NCBI RefSeq assembly: GCF_009363075.1
Contig: NZ_CP045293.1
Span: forward strand, 868,001-932,000
DNA: 64,000 nt
Origin: Paenibacillus guangzhouensis
GTDB taxonomy: Bacteria; Bacillota; Bacilli; Paenibacillales; Paenibacillaceae
Direction of reading: 5' to 3'
The notes beneath the pieces are model-generated. The model did not search any database. It was not told the DNA's origin and was given only the letters and a program-made list of their open reading frames with translations. Positions 1 to 8,756 of this stretch are shown here, in pieces. Position numbers and translations under genes: made by a program. Numbering within the stretch: position 1 is the first letter of the stretch; every line of letters begins with the position of its first letter.

Positions 1-312
1 GAGCAGATAACCGCCTGCCCCATGACGAATGGCCTCCACAATATAATCATCATCATCGAATGTCGTTAAGATGAGTACAGCAACATGAGGCGCATGCGCC
101 TTGATCAGCTTCGTTCCTTGCACTCCATCGCATTCTGGCATACGGATATCCATCAGTACCAGCTCAACTTCGGGATGGGCCTGGACGAACGCGAGCGCCT
201 CATTTCCATTCGCGCAGGTACCGACGACTTCAAGATCCTGCTGCAAGTCAAGGATCATCTTCAAGCTCTCCCGGATGAACGCATCGTCATCCACGAGGAG
301 GATTCGAATCAT
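1..312 (-). CDS. NarL/LuxR-type response regulator, partial (LnrK-like)
   Basis: Receiver domain of a two-component response regulator; the gene runs off the left edge, so only about 104 residues are visible and the DNA-binding domain is not seen. The acidic pocket (D8-D10), the phospho-acceptor D55 in VLMDIRMP and the switch threonines in ILTTFDDDDY are present. Its ATG overlaps the TGA of the upstream kinase gene by four bases, so the two are translationally coupled. The neighbouring kinase and ABC exporter suggest it is the activator of the exporter operon, as LnrK is in Bacillus. That a LuxR-type HTH follows is inferred from the family. Confidence 0.9.
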   Translation of the reverse strand, partial: MIRILLVDDDAFIRESLKMILDLQQDLEVVGTCANGNEALAFVQAHPEVELVLMDIRMPECDGVQGTKLIKAHAPHVAVLILTTFDDDDYIVEAIRHGAGGYLL

Positions 313-1481
313 AGTATTGCTCCTTCCGATAAGCTTCTTTCTTTAGGATAATGCGGGAGAATGGTCATAATGCTGAATTGATCCGTGCAAGACCATTGCA
401 ATTGTCCGCCGATTAAGTGGACCCTCTCTTCCATGCCCCTTAGACCAATGCCTTTCTGAAGCTGCTCTGAATCGGGCACACGGCCATTGTTGCTGATTCT
501 CATCAGGATTTGGTCCGAATCATAGCGTAGTAGAATGTGAACCTCGGTTGCACCTCCATGACGAAGCGCATTCGTGACGGCTTCCTGTGCATTGCGGTAG
601 AGGACATATTCGATGCTAGGATAGAGCGCGTAAGGCATACCTTCCACCTGATGTTCCATAGCAATCCCGAAAGATTCACGAGTTGATTGAATCAAGTGAT
701 CCAGCGAATATTGCTGAGAATCTTGAATAGGCGGCGCAATGCGTCGTACGGTCCGGCGAAGCGTCTCCATGGAATCGCTCATTTGATCACGAACCTGTTC
801 GAGCATGGCAATCGCTTGATCTGGCTTCGTCTTGTAGATTTGTAGAATGGCTTCTGTCATCATCTTCTGCCGGATAAGCCGGTGCCCGAGGTCGTCATGA
901 ATGTCTTTGGAGATCCGATTCCGCTCCTCAAGCTGAGCGAATTGCTCGACCTGCTTCGCATACTGGACAAGTCGCGTTCGCGCCTCGCTTAATTCCATGT
1001 GACTTAAGCTTAATTGATCGTATAGCGATTCCGCTTCATGCTTCTGAACTGAAGTAATTCGGATGCTGATCAATAGCAGTGCCGTGAGCAAGAAGGCGAC
1101 ATTGGCGACGAACACCATCATGCTAGCCTGATGCACGAGCGCGAGGTTATATCCGATGAGCAGGAGAAGGCTTCCAGCGATTTGGTGGTTCAGATTCTTC
1201 CAAGGTGATGAAGGCTCGAACAATGCGACTAACGGAGATAGCAGCATTAAGAACATGATGCCTTGATAGTGAAGGCTGATATAGATGCAGAGTGCCACTT
1301 CAGCTGTGAACAGGATAAACGCAAATGGCTGAAACTGCAGCAACCTCACACGAGCCACCAGCAGCGTCATGAGGGTGAATGCGACATAAACAGCAGGTGA
1401 ACCGATATCTCCCCACCAAATCGTTCCGATGGCCGGAATGACAAGGAGGAGATGACGTACCCAGGATAAAATGGCGAACAT
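309..1481 (-). CDS. Sensor histidine kinase, DesK/LiaS type (LnrJ-like)
   Basis: Membrane histidine kinase of about 390 residues. The N-terminal ~150 residues hold several hydrophobic segments (likely five or six membrane helices) with almost no extracellular loop, so it probably senses within the membrane. A short coiled linker leads to a HisKA_3 dimerisation box with the phospho-acceptor H195 in KDIHDDLGH, then an N-box (NAQEAVTNALRHGG) and a G-box (GIGLRGMEERV). I chose the ATG at 1481 because AAAGGTG lies just upstream; a longer reading from 1508 lacks a ribosome binding site. The stop overlaps the start of the response regulator. Length and architecture match Bacillus LnrJ (YfiJ), about 400 residues. 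Confidence 0.9.
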   Translation of the reverse strand: MFAILSWVRHLLLVIPAIGTIWWGDIGSPAVYVAFTLMTLLVARVRLLQFQPFAFILFTAEVALCIYISLHYQGIMFLMLLSPLVALFEPSSPWKNLNHQIAGSLLLLIGYNLALVHQASMMVFVANVAFLLTALLLISIRITSVQKHEAESLYDQLSLSHMELSEARTRLVQYAKQVEQFAQLEERNRISKDIHDDLGHRLIRQKMMTEAILQIYKTKPDQAIAMLEQVRDQMSDSMETLRRTVRRIAPPIQDSQQYSLDHLIQSTRESFGIAMEHQVEGMPYALYPSIEYVLYRNAQEAVTNALRHGGATEVHILLRYDSDQILMRISNNGRVPDSEQLQKGIGLRGMEERVHLIGGQLQWSCTDQFSIMTILPHYPKERSLSEGAIL

Positions 1482-1537
1482 AATGGCACACCTTTCGTCC
1501 AAAATCATGAAAATAGTATACCATACCGAGCCATTAC

Positions 1538-1575
1538 GGTCATGAGATGACTTTCGTCACCTTCATTTCATGACC
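1538..1575. promoter_or_regulatory. Inverted repeat between kinase and ABC operons, likely response-regulator operator
   Basis: GGTCATGA and TCATGACC form a perfect 8-bp inverted repeat at the ends, with an inner TGACTTTCGTCA dyad. It lies in the 177-bp divergent promoter region. On the minus strand an extended -10 (TGGTATACT, 1515-1523) sits about 20 bp from the dyad; on the plus strand a -10-like TACAAT is at 1607-1612 with no good -35. This layout suits an activator serving both directions. Binding is inferred. Confidence 0.5.
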
Positions 1576-1658
1576 AATCGGACGTGTGCTGTTGCGAGAT
1601 ATTTCCTACAATGAGTACATACCACATAACGGTGAAGGAACGGAAGGGGATACGGGCG

Positions 1659-2594
1659 ATGAGTTTTATTGAATTGAATCAAGTATTAAAACGTTATGAT
1701 ACGAAGGTATCAGTAAATCATTTAAGCCTCAAAATCGAGAAGGGTGAAGTATTCGGCTTACTCGGACCGAACGGAGCGGGCAAGAGCACGACGATCCATA
1801 TGCTGACTGGTCTCTTGCCTTATGATCAAGGCGAAATTCTGATCGATGGACGATCAGTTCACAAGCATACGTTAGATATCAAGAAGAAGATCGGGCTTGT
1901 ACCGCAAGACTTAGCGATCTACGAGGCGCTTACGGCGCGGGAGAATGTTACTTTCTTTGGCCGATTGTACGGACTTCGGGGCAAGCTGCTGCGGGAGCGG
2001 GTCGATGAAGCACTGGATTTCGTAGGGTTGAAGGATCGTGCGAGCGATAAGCCTGGGGCATACTCGGGCGGGATGAAGCGCAGATTGAATATCGCTTGTG
2101 CCATCATGCACCATCCGGAGCTTATCATCATGGATGAACCGACGGTAGGGATTGATCCACAATCGCGCAATCACATCATGGAGTCGATTCGGAAGCTAAA
2201 TGCCATGGGATCAACGATCATATACACGAGTCATTATATGGAAGAGGTTGAAGCGATTAGTACTAGGGTCGGGATTATGGATCACGGCAAATTGATTGCA
2301 TGCGGTACGAAGGAAGAATTGCTTGAACAACTTGGACGTGATGAGAAAATGTTCATTACCGTGGATACCTTGCGGGATCCCGCTCTCGCTGAGCTTCGCA
2401 GGCACCCGCATATTCTGAGTGTCGAAGTTCAGGAGAATGAACTGGAGATCTTGCTGAAGCCAACGGATACCGTATTCCAAGATATACTATTCATTTTGTC
2501 GAATCATCAGATTAAGCCAATTTCGTTCAAGCGTGTTGAACCGAATTTGGAGGCGCTATTCTTATCGTTAACTGGACGTACCTTGCGTGACTAA
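1659..2594 (+). CDS. lnrL: ABC exporter ATPase (LnrL-like)
   Basis: ATP-binding subunit of an ABC-2 type exporter, 311 residues. Walker A GPNGAGKST is at about 36-44, the Q-loop in GLVPQDLA, the signature YSGGMKRRL at about 135-143 and Walker B LIIMDEPT at about 155-162; a ~80-residue C-terminal extension (DUF4162-like) follows. The start at 1659 is preceded by AAGGGG at good spacing; the open frame extends upstream without support. The two following permease genes complete the transporter. The 311-residue length equals Bacillus LnrL (YfiL), and the operon with two ~390-residue permeases beside a DesK-type two-component system is the lnr layout. The substrate (linearmycin/polyene-type lipids in Bacillus) is inferred. 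Confidence 0.85.
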   Translation: MSFIELNQVLKRYDTKVSVNHLSLKIEKGEVFGLLGPNGAGKSTTIHMLTGLLPYDQGEILIDGRSVHKHTLDIKKKIGLVPQDLAIYEALTARENVTFFGRLYGLRGKLLRERVDEALDFVGLKDRASDKPGAYSGGMKRRLNIACAIMHHPELIIMDEPTVGIDPQSRNHIMESIRKLNAMGSTIIYTSHYMEEVEAISTRVGIMDHGKLIACGTKEELLEQLGRDEKMFITVDTLRDPALAELRRHPHILSVEVQENELEILLKPTDTVFQDILFILSNHQIKPISFKRVEPNLEALFLSLTGRTLRD

Positions 2595-2608
2595 GGGGGG
2601 AGGATCAT

Positions 2609-3808
2609 ATGCGTAACATATTGACTGTCATGAAACTGGAACTGCTTCAAATTTCGCGGATGCGAAGCGTTCTTCTTATCTTGTTCGTCTTGCCATTGTT
2701 ATTGATCTTCGTGTTAGGATCTGCACTGTCGAGTCAATTCTCTGCGAGTGAATACAAGCCTGAGCAAGTAAAGCTTGCGGTGTATAACCAAGATGCAGGC
2801 ATGATGAAGACGATCTTGCAGCAATTTTTCCAATCGACGAAGACGCAAGAGATCTTAGAAATAACGAATGTGGATTCTGAGGTGGCATTGAAGAATCTTA
2901 TCAAAACAAATGAGGCAGATGGAGGGCTTATCATTCCAGCCGCATTCTCGCAAGAGATCATGGGCGGTCGTACAGCAGATTGGACGTACGTCGCAGGGCC
3001 TAGCGCGAGCAAGAATGATATGGCACGAATGATGCTGCAAACTTTTACAGATCAGGCAACACAAACGCAAGCTGCAGCCATCGTTCTTGGGAAGAATTCC
3101 ATTGCGGATGGACAGCATCAAGTCGGTATACCAACGAATCATGCTAGCAAGGTCGCGGAATCGGCAAGTGCAGTGAAGATCGGCAAGCTGCAGGATAATC
3201 TCTACGAAGCGAGCTCCTTCCAGTATTATTCTTGCACGATGCTCATTATGTTCTTGTTGTTCGGGGGGATGTCAGCAGCGATTAGCCTGCTGCAGGAAGT
3301 GGAGAACAAGACGTTTCAACGAATGATTGCCGCGCCAGTACCTGTCTCTCACGTGCTCTTGGGCAAACTACTCGGCTCTACGATCCAGTCGATCATACAA
3401 GGTGCGATTATTATCGGATTTACGGGCCTCGTATACGGTGTAGATTGGGGAACGCACCTCTTAGGGGTAGGTCTGACCGCGTTCTTCACGATCATTGCAT
3501 CAATTTGTCTTGCCACGATTCTTGCGGGTATTCTGAAGAGCAGTAAGGCAGTGGAATCAATCTACTCAACCATTGTATTTGTCATGACCTTTCTAAGCGG
3601 CGGCATGATTGTATTCGTCGGGGGAGAACTCGAAGGCGCTGGGAAATTCACTTTGAATTATTGGGCTAATGGCAGTGTTTTTCGATTCATGATGGGTGTG
3701 GATGTGGGTACGGCATGGAATTTATTAATCGTATTGATGGGCATCGCCGCTGTGCTGCTTGTACTGGCAGTAGGTTTCTCAAGAAGGGTAGGGAGCATTT
3801 ATGAATAG
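2609..3808 (+). CDS. lnrM: ABC-2 type permease (LnrM-like)
   Basis: Membrane subunit of the exporter, 399 residues. One N-terminal membrane helix (about 17-38) is followed by a ~170-residue extracytoplasmic domain, then five or six helices from about residue 215, the ABC2_membrane_3 plan. GGGGGGAGGATCAT gives a strong ribosome binding site. Its stop lies eight bases inside the next gene, so the two permeases are coupled and probably form a heterodimer. Length is close to Bacillus LnrM. Confidence 0.85.
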   Translation: MRNILTVMKLELLQISRMRSVLLILFVLPLLLIFVLGSALSSQFSASEYKPEQVKLAVYNQDAGMMKTILQQFFQSTKTQEILEITNVDSEVALKNLIKTNEADGGLIIPAAFSQEIMGGRTADWTYVAGPSASKNDMARMMLQTFTDQATQTQAAAIVLGKNSIADGQHQVGIPTNHASKVAESASAVKIGKLQDNLYEASSFQYYSCTMLIMFLLFGGMSAAISLLQEVENKTFQRMIAAPVPVSHVLLGKLLGSTIQSIIQGAIIIGFTGLVYGVDWGTHLLGVGLTAFFTIIASICLATILAGILKSSKAVESIYSTIVFVMTFLSGGMIVFVGGELEGAGKFTLNYWANGSVFRFMMGVDVGTAWNLLIVLMGIAAVLLVLAVGFSRRVGSIYE

Positions 3809-4958
3809 CCTAATCATTGCTGGATCTTTCATTCGTCGTATGCTTGGCAATCGAAAAGCACTACTCAGTCGGATTATCATCCCCGTTGCTGTCATCTCCG
3901 CCATTATTGGAGTCACTGCGTCGATGGGGGCTGAGAATATACGTATTATCTATTACAATGCGGACCAAGGACAGCTCGGGAAGCATATGGCGACCGGATT
4001 GCAAGGCAAACAAGGCTTCACGGTCGAAGCAGTTGACAGCATAGAAGAAGTAAAGCGTCAGATCGTTGCGCATCAGGCGAGTGGGGCTCTCGTGATTCCG
4101 CGGGACTTCTCTGCAGTCTTAATGGAAGGCAAGCAGCCTGAGGTAGAATTATTTGAACTTACGCAGACGAAGTCAACTGTCATGCTGCACCAATATAGCG
4201 ATGCTGAGATCACTCGCGTGCAGCAGGCTATCGTTCAGACGAGAGCGGCAGATACGGCGAAGGGGCAAGATCATCAAGCATTGCTCGAACAACTGCTTGC
4301 TCAGCAAGAACAATCTGCGATCAAGACGAACGTAGATCCTGGACACTATAATTCGAATCCGTACTTTAATTCGATTATCGGATTCATGCTCATGTTCCTC
4401 TTAATGATGAGCAGCGGCGGTATCCATATTATTATGGAAGACCGGGTGAACCGAACCATGCAGCGGGTCTTTAGTGCTCCAGTGCACACTTGGGAGATCA
4501 CCTTAGGGAATTTCCTCGGGAATGCGGCGATCGGTACGATTCAGATTACGGTCACTTTACTCTTTACACGGTATGTGATCGGGTATGAATACAATGGCAT
4601 TCCCGTATGGGCGCTATTCCTTGTGCTCGAATGCTTCTTGCTCGCAGCGATAGGTATGTCCAGTGCAATCGCTGGAACGGTTCGGGATACGAGGAGTTTG
4701 GGGCAAGTGAACAATATTCTAGTAACGCCTACATGCATGATTGGGGGTTGCTTCTGGCCGATCGCGATTATGCCGGATTTTATGCAGAAGATTGCGAATT
4801 TCGTACCGCAGAAATGGGCGATTGACGCGGCGATGAAGCTTGCTGATGGAGAGAAACTAACGACCATTGCATCGAATTTAGGAATATTGCTGCTATTTGC
4901 CGTTCTTTTGCTATCGATCGGGGCGTCGATCCTCCGGCCCGCGCAGAAAGCTTTATAG
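3801..4958 (+). CDS. lnrN: ABC-2 type permease (LnrN-like)
   Basis: Second membrane subunit of the exporter, 385 residues, with the same plan as its neighbour: one N-terminal helix, a Gln-rich extracytoplasmic domain (around HQALLEQLLAQQEQ) and a C-terminal block of membrane helices ending in SIGASILRPAQKAL. It overlaps the previous gene by eight bases and ends at an intrinsic terminator. Length equals Bacillus LnrN as I recall it. Confidence 0.85.
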   Translation: MNSLIIAGSFIRRMLGNRKALLSRIIIPVAVISAIIGVTASMGAENIRIIYYNADQGQLGKHMATGLQGKQGFTVEAVDSIEEVKRQIVAHQASGALVIPRDFSAVLMEGKQPEVELFELTQTKSTVMLHQYSDAEITRVQQAIVQTRAADTAKGQDHQALLEQLLAQQEQSAIKTNVDPGHYNSNPYFNSIIGFMLMFLLMMSSGGIHIIMEDRVNRTMQRVFSAPVHTWEITLGNFLGNAAIGTIQITVTLLFTRYVIGYEYNGIPVWALFLVLECFLLAAIGMSSAIAGTVRDTRSLGQVNNILVTPTCMIGGCFWPIAIMPDFMQKIANFVPQKWAIDAAMKLADGEKLTTIASNLGILLLFAVLLLSIGASILRPAQKAL

Positions 4959-4963
4959 ACGAG

Positions 4964-4992
4964 AAAGTCCCTTTCGAGGGGCTTTTTCTTTT
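4964..4992 (+). terminator. Terminator of the ABC exporter operon
   Basis: AAAGTCCC pairs with GGGGCTTT (one G-T pair) around a TTTCGA loop and runs into a T-rich tail, directly after the second permease. Confidence 0.85.
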
Positions 4993-5143
4993 TATGAAGA
5001 ATCAGGCTTGAAAATAGTCAATAAACCAAGTTACCGAAACATAAAATAACGTATAAGATATGGTAAATCCATAAGTTGTCAACATTTTTAGATGGAGATT
5101 AGGCTTGGCTGGAGGATTCAATCACATGAAGGGAGGAATTGCC

Positions 5144-5740
5144 GTGAACAAGAGCTACGAAGTGGAGTATTGCAATTTGGAGCTGCGGTTTGATCGAAGA
5201 ACAATCCAGAATTTGATTCGCGATTTGATTCATGAAGGCTACTCCTTATATTGGAGTGAGAATGAATCATTATTTATCATTTCCGTGCGTACAGGTCGTA
5301 AGCTGGTCAAACTACGTTTCCAGCGAATACAGAATCGTTATAAAATTGTCGGCAACTACACCATTAAAGACGAGAAGTTATCAGAGTTTATGGAGCGCCT
5401 GATTGGGGATACCCGAGGGCATGCGGTTGTGAAGCGGTTTAAGGATCGACAAATTTTGATTGAGAGCATTTTATTTGGGGAGTTAATTCTGCTTGTCGAG
5501 GTATCCGGTGTGGATCATCGGATTATTTTCCAGAAGCGGCCGCTTGTCACGACCGAGGAAATGATTCGTGCCTTCCAATCGACACGAGCGGAAGACCGCA
5601 TTGGCGTATTGCGCATGGAGCTTGATTATGAGCTGTCGAATTTGTATGAAGCGCTGGAGCGGGAAGATGATGCATGTGTGCAGCAGTGCAAAGAAAAATT
5701 GCTTGTTTTACGCAGCGAAATGCTGCAGCTTGAATGCTAG
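5144..5740 (+). CDS. Conserved protein of unknown function
   Basis: A 198-residue soluble protein that I do not recognise. No signal peptide, membrane segment or catalytic motif is apparent; the composition is charged, with alternating beta-like stretches in the first 120 residues (for example SLFIISVRTGRKLVKLRF) and a helical, acidic C-terminus ending RSEMLQLEC. The GTG start at 5144 has a near-perfect GGGAGGAATTGCC in front; an upstream frame from 5105 is less likely. It stands alone with its own terminator, upstream of gnd. Confidence 0.75.
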   Translation: MNKSYEVEYCNLELRFDRRTIQNLIRDLIHEGYSLYWSENESLFIISVRTGRKLVKLRFQRIQNRYKIVGNYTIKDEKLSEFMERLIGDTRGHAVVKRFKDRQILIESILFGELILLVEVSGVDHRIIFQKRPLVTTEEMIRAFQSTRAEDRIGVLRMELDYELSNLYEALEREDDACVQQCKEKLLVLRSEMLQLEC

Positions 5741-5761
5741 TAGGGGTTGTATGTTCTCCAG

Positions 5762-5788
5762 ACACCTCACGGCTGTTGGGGTGTTTTT
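5762..5788 (+). terminator. Terminator after the unknown gene
   Basis: ACACCTCA pairs with TGGGGTGT (including G-T pairs) and is followed by five T. Confidence 0.65.
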
Positions 5789-5888
5789 GGTGTGTGATGG
5801 AGTTAGGGGTTCACTTCTGCATATAAAAAGAGTAAAATAGGTATATTGAGAAAATCTACATATACAAAGGAAAAGGGTGGAAAACCAA

Positions 5889-7298
5889 ATGTCGAAACAG
5901 CAAATCGGGGTTATTGGTTTGGCGGTAATGGGGAAAAACCTCGCGCTAAACATTGAGAGCAGAGGGTTTACGGTCTCCGTGTACAATCGTTCAAGAGAGA
6001 AAACAGACGATCTTGTACAAGAGGCGCAAGGCAAAAACTTATTCGGTACATACTCCATTGAAGAGTTCGTACAATCGCTTGAAACTCCTCGCAAAATTTT
6101 GATCATGGTACAAGCTGGTAAGGCGACCGATGCTACGATCGAACAGCTTCTTCCGCACTTGGATCAAGGGGACATCATCATCGATGGCGGTAATGCTTAC
6201 TTCCCTGATACCGTTCGTCGCAGCAAAGAGCTCGAAGACAAAGGCTTCCGGTTCATTGGTACAGGCGTATCCGGTGGTGAGGAAGGCGCATTGAAAGGTC
6301 CTTCGATCATGCCAGGCGGACAGGAAAGCGCTTATCAATTGGTTGAGCCAATTCTTACAGCGATCTCCGCAAAAGTAAACGGCGACCCTTGCTGTACGTA
6401 TATCGGACCAGATGGTGCTGGACATTATGTAAAAATGGTTCACAACGGCATCGAGTACGGCGATATGCAATTGATCTGTGAAGCGTATGATCTTCTCAAG
6501 AACGTTCTTCACGTTAGCGCTGAAGAATTGCATGAAATCTTCACAGAGTGGAATAAAGGCGAACTTGACAGCTATCTGATCGAGATAACGGCAGATATCT
6601 TCTCTAAATATGATCCAGAAACGAAAAAACCTATGGTTGACGTGATTCTTGATTCTGCAGGTCAAAAAGGTACAGGAAAATGGACAAGCCAAAGCGCGCT
6701 TGACCTCGGCGTTCCGCTCTCCATGATTACGGAATCCGTGTTCTCCCGTTTCTTGTCTGCAATGAAAGAGGAACGTGTTCAAGCTTCCAAAGTGCTTAAC
6801 GGTCCAAAAGTATCGGCATTCGACGGCGATCGCGCTGCATTCATCGAAGCTGTTCGCAAAGCATTGTTCACAAGTAAAATCGTATCGTACGCACAAGGCT
6901 TCGCTCAAATGCGCGCAGCTTCCGACGAATACGGTTGGGATTTGAAATACGGCAACATCGCAATGATCTTCCGCGGCGGATGCATTATTCGTTCCCGTTT
7001 CTTGCAGAACATCAAAGATGCTTATGATCGTGATGCTAATCTTCCGAACTTGCTCCTTGATCCATACTTCAAGGATATCGTAGAGAACTATCAGGATGCA
7101 TGGAGACAAGTTGTTTCGGCAGCTGTAGCGAACGGCGTTCCTGTACCAGGCATGTCCAGCGCGCTTGCTTACTATGACAGTTATCGTACAGAAAGACTTC
7201 CAGCGAACTTATTGCAAGCACAACGCGATTACTTCGGTGCGCACACATTCAAACGTGTGGATATGGAAGGAACATTCCACTTCAACTGGATGGATTAA
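5889..7298 (+). CDS. gnd: 6-phosphogluconate dehydrogenase (decarboxylating, NADP+)
   Basis: Third enzyme of the oxidative pentose phosphate pathway; converts 6-phosphogluconate to ribulose 5-phosphate, CO2 and NADPH. The N-terminal Rossmann fold shows [15 protein letters not shown], with NRS at the end of the second strand as in NADP-specific forms. Catalytic-site blocks [24 protein letters not shown] (catalytic lysine and glutamate region) and the C-terminal [13 protein letters not shown] are all intact. From the ATG at 5889 the protein has 469 residues, the usual length; a GTG at 5877 would overlap the AAAGGGTGG ribosome binding site. The last 17 bases overlap a convergent gene. Confidence 0.97.
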   Translation: MSKQQIGVIGLAVMGKNLALNIESRGFTVSVYNRSREKTDDLVQEAQGKNLFGTYSIEEFVQSLETPRKILIMVQAGKATDATIEQLLPHLDQGDIIIDGGNAYFPDTVRRSKELEDKGFRFIGTGVSGGEEGALKGPSIMPGGQESAYQLVEPILTAISAKVNGDPCCTYIGPDGAGHYVKMVHNGIEYGDMQLICEAYDLLKNVLHVSAEELHEIFTEWNKGELDSYLIEITADIFSKYDPETKKPMVDVILDSAGQKGTGKWTSQSALDLGVPLSMITESVFSRFLSAMKEERVQASKVLNGPKVSAFDGDRAAFIEAVRKALFTSKIVSYAQGFAQMRAASDEYGWDLKYGNIAMIFRGGCIIRSRFLQNIKDAYDRDANLPNLLLDPYFKDIVENYQDAWRQVVSAAVANGVPVPGMSSALAYYDSYRTERLPANLLQAQRDYFGAHTFKRVDMEGTFHFNWMD

Positions 7299-7614
7299 TA
7301 TCGGACCGGCTCTCCTGTTCTTGAGGATACAGCCCGTGTACGGCTTCCAATAAGAGCTGGCGGAGTCGGTTAATTTCCTGATCATGCCCTGTACGGCGAT
7401 GCGTGAGCAACATGGCGGCTTCAGCGAAATATTGGAAATTCTCTAAAAGGCGTGGTTGTGATAGATCCAATAATCGTGGGTCTTTATCAGCCACCCTTTT
7501 TTTAATGAATTCTAGCACGTAAATAATGTCATCCTTGCATAATGAGTGATTCGGATCAAAGATTCGATCGAGGCGTTGGGTTACATTGTGTTTGTTCGAT
7601 GTCTCCAGCTGCAT
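7282..7614 (-). CDS. Small conserved protein of unknown function
   Basis: About 110 residues, soluble, mostly helical and charged; no family recognised. The middle holds a repeat of Leu/Glu-rich helices ([17 protein letters not shown]) and the C-terminus [17 protein letters not shown] could be coiled coil. The ATG at 7614 follows AGGAG at a rather long spacing; a TTG at 7638 is possible. It is convergent with gnd and the two coding regions overlap by 17 bases. The sustained frame and ribosome binding site support a real gene. Confidence 0.65.
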   Translation of the reverse strand: MQLETSNKHNVTQRLDRIFDPNHSLCKDDIIYVLEFIKKRVADKDPRLLDLSQPRLLENFQYFAEAAMLLTHRRTGHDQEINRLRQLLLEAVHGLYPQEQESRSDINPSS

Positions 7615-7822
7615 GAAATGGCTCACTCCTATCTCCAAATTAGCGAAAAAAAGGCTATTAACATCTTTACGATGAAAAACCCTTTTTTATACGTTTAGAA
7701 TCGATAAATTTCCAGGGATATTTATATGTTCTTTTCCGGGTTTCAAATGTAATCTTTCCTTAAGTGTGGTATGATATGGGAAGTTTCGCTCACAGAAGAA
7801 TCGCTACTCGAGGTGAAAACTG

Positions 7823-8335
7823 TTGGAACATGTCAAAAAACGTAATCTTATTCTTATTGGTTTTATGGGTACAGGTAAATCATCTGTAGGGAAAATGCTT
7901 GCTGAGATGATGAATTATACGTTCGTTGATACGGATTCATATATCGAATCGAAGGCAGGGAGTTCAATTCCTGAAATATTCGCTTCAAGCGGCGAGGAAG
8001 TGTTTCGTCAATTGGAGCAGGAAGCGATTCAGGAAATCTTGCAGGGCGATGGACAAGTTGTATCGACTGGCGGCGGATGCGTCCTTCGTGAATCGAATCG
8101 AGTTGCCATGTTAGCCGGCGGACAAGTGATTGCGCTAACGGCCGATGCGGACAGCATTATTGCTCGTGTGTCGCAGGATCCGAATCGACCGTTATTGCAA
8201 GGAAATGTGGAAGAACGTGTTCATACGTTATTAGAACAACGCAAGGATGTATATCGATTTGCCGATTTGACGATCGATACGACCGATTTGACAGTGGATA
8301 CGATCGTCGGGATCATTCTAGGCCATCATCGATAA
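7823..8335 (+). CDS. aroK: Shikimate kinase
   Basis: Phosphorylates shikimate with ATP in the chorismate pathway; 170 residues. The P-loop GFMGTGKSSVG is at about 13-23, the shikimate-binding DTD at about 36-38, STGGGCV at about 79-85 and the lid region PNRPLL near 115. The TTG start is seven bases after GAGGTG. The EPSP synthase gene of the same pathway follows on the same strand, separated by a rhodanese gene on the other strand. Confidence 0.95.
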   Translation: MEHVKKRNLILIGFMGTGKSSVGKMLAEMMNYTFVDTDSYIESKAGSSIPEIFASSGEEVFRQLEQEAIQEILQGDGQVVSTGGGCVLRESNRVAMLAGGQVIALTADADSIIARVSQDPNRPLLQGNVEERVHTLLEQRKDVYRFADLTIDTTDLTVDTIVGIILGHHR

Positions 8336-8346
8336 GACGGATTGGC

Positions 8347-8646
8347 TTAGAGTTCGTTCCAAGCGAGCATGCCGCCTTCCATGTTCTTCAGCCCTTCAAG
8401 GCCGAGCTGCGTCAGATATTCGCAAGCACGTTCGCTGCGGTATCCACTGCGGCAGATCATAATAATTTCACCTGTCTGCTGAATCTCTTCGATCCGATCA
8501 GGGATTTGACCGAGTGGAATATGAACGGCGCCAGGAATCATGCCTTGTGCGACTTCTTCAGGCTCGCGCACATCTATCATATTTAATGATTCACCGCGTT
8601 CCAGTCTTGCTTTTATTTCCTCGGGTTGAATTTGTACAATGTTCAT
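8347..8646 (-). CDS. Single-domain rhodanese-like protein
   Basis: A 99-residue rhodanese domain, likely a cytoplasmic sulfur carrier or persulfide transferase. IDVREPEEV and the active-site loop MICRSGYRS with its cysteine are present, followed by the C-terminal helix GLKNMEGGMLAWNEL. The ATG at 8646 is preceded by GGGGGA; the upstream ATG at 8661 overlaps this site and is less likely. It is transcribed against aroK and aroA and lies between them, with 11 bp to the end of aroK. Substrate unknown. Confidence 0.9.
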   Translation of the reverse strand: MNIVQIQPEEIKARLERGESLNMIDVREPEEVAQGMIPGAVHIPLGQIPDRIEEIQQTGEIIMICRSGYRSERACEYLTQLGLEGLKNMEGGMLAWNEL

Positions 8647-8756
8647 TAGGTAGTCCCCCATTATTTTTCATTCTGACGTAAGATCTTATATTGGATCTAG
8701 ATGTATGAACAATCTGAACCTTATTTTAACATATATTATTGAAGGAGTGAATCAAG

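Noticed and set aside
85-351. Plus-strand open frames at the left edge
   Set aside because: They are antisense to the response regulator, whose receiver motifs are clear on the minus strand.
6039-7109. A 356-codon open frame antisense to gnd
   Set aside because: It lies wholly inside gnd, has no ribosome binding site or recognisable protein family, and gnd itself is unambiguous; it is a codon-bias shadow.
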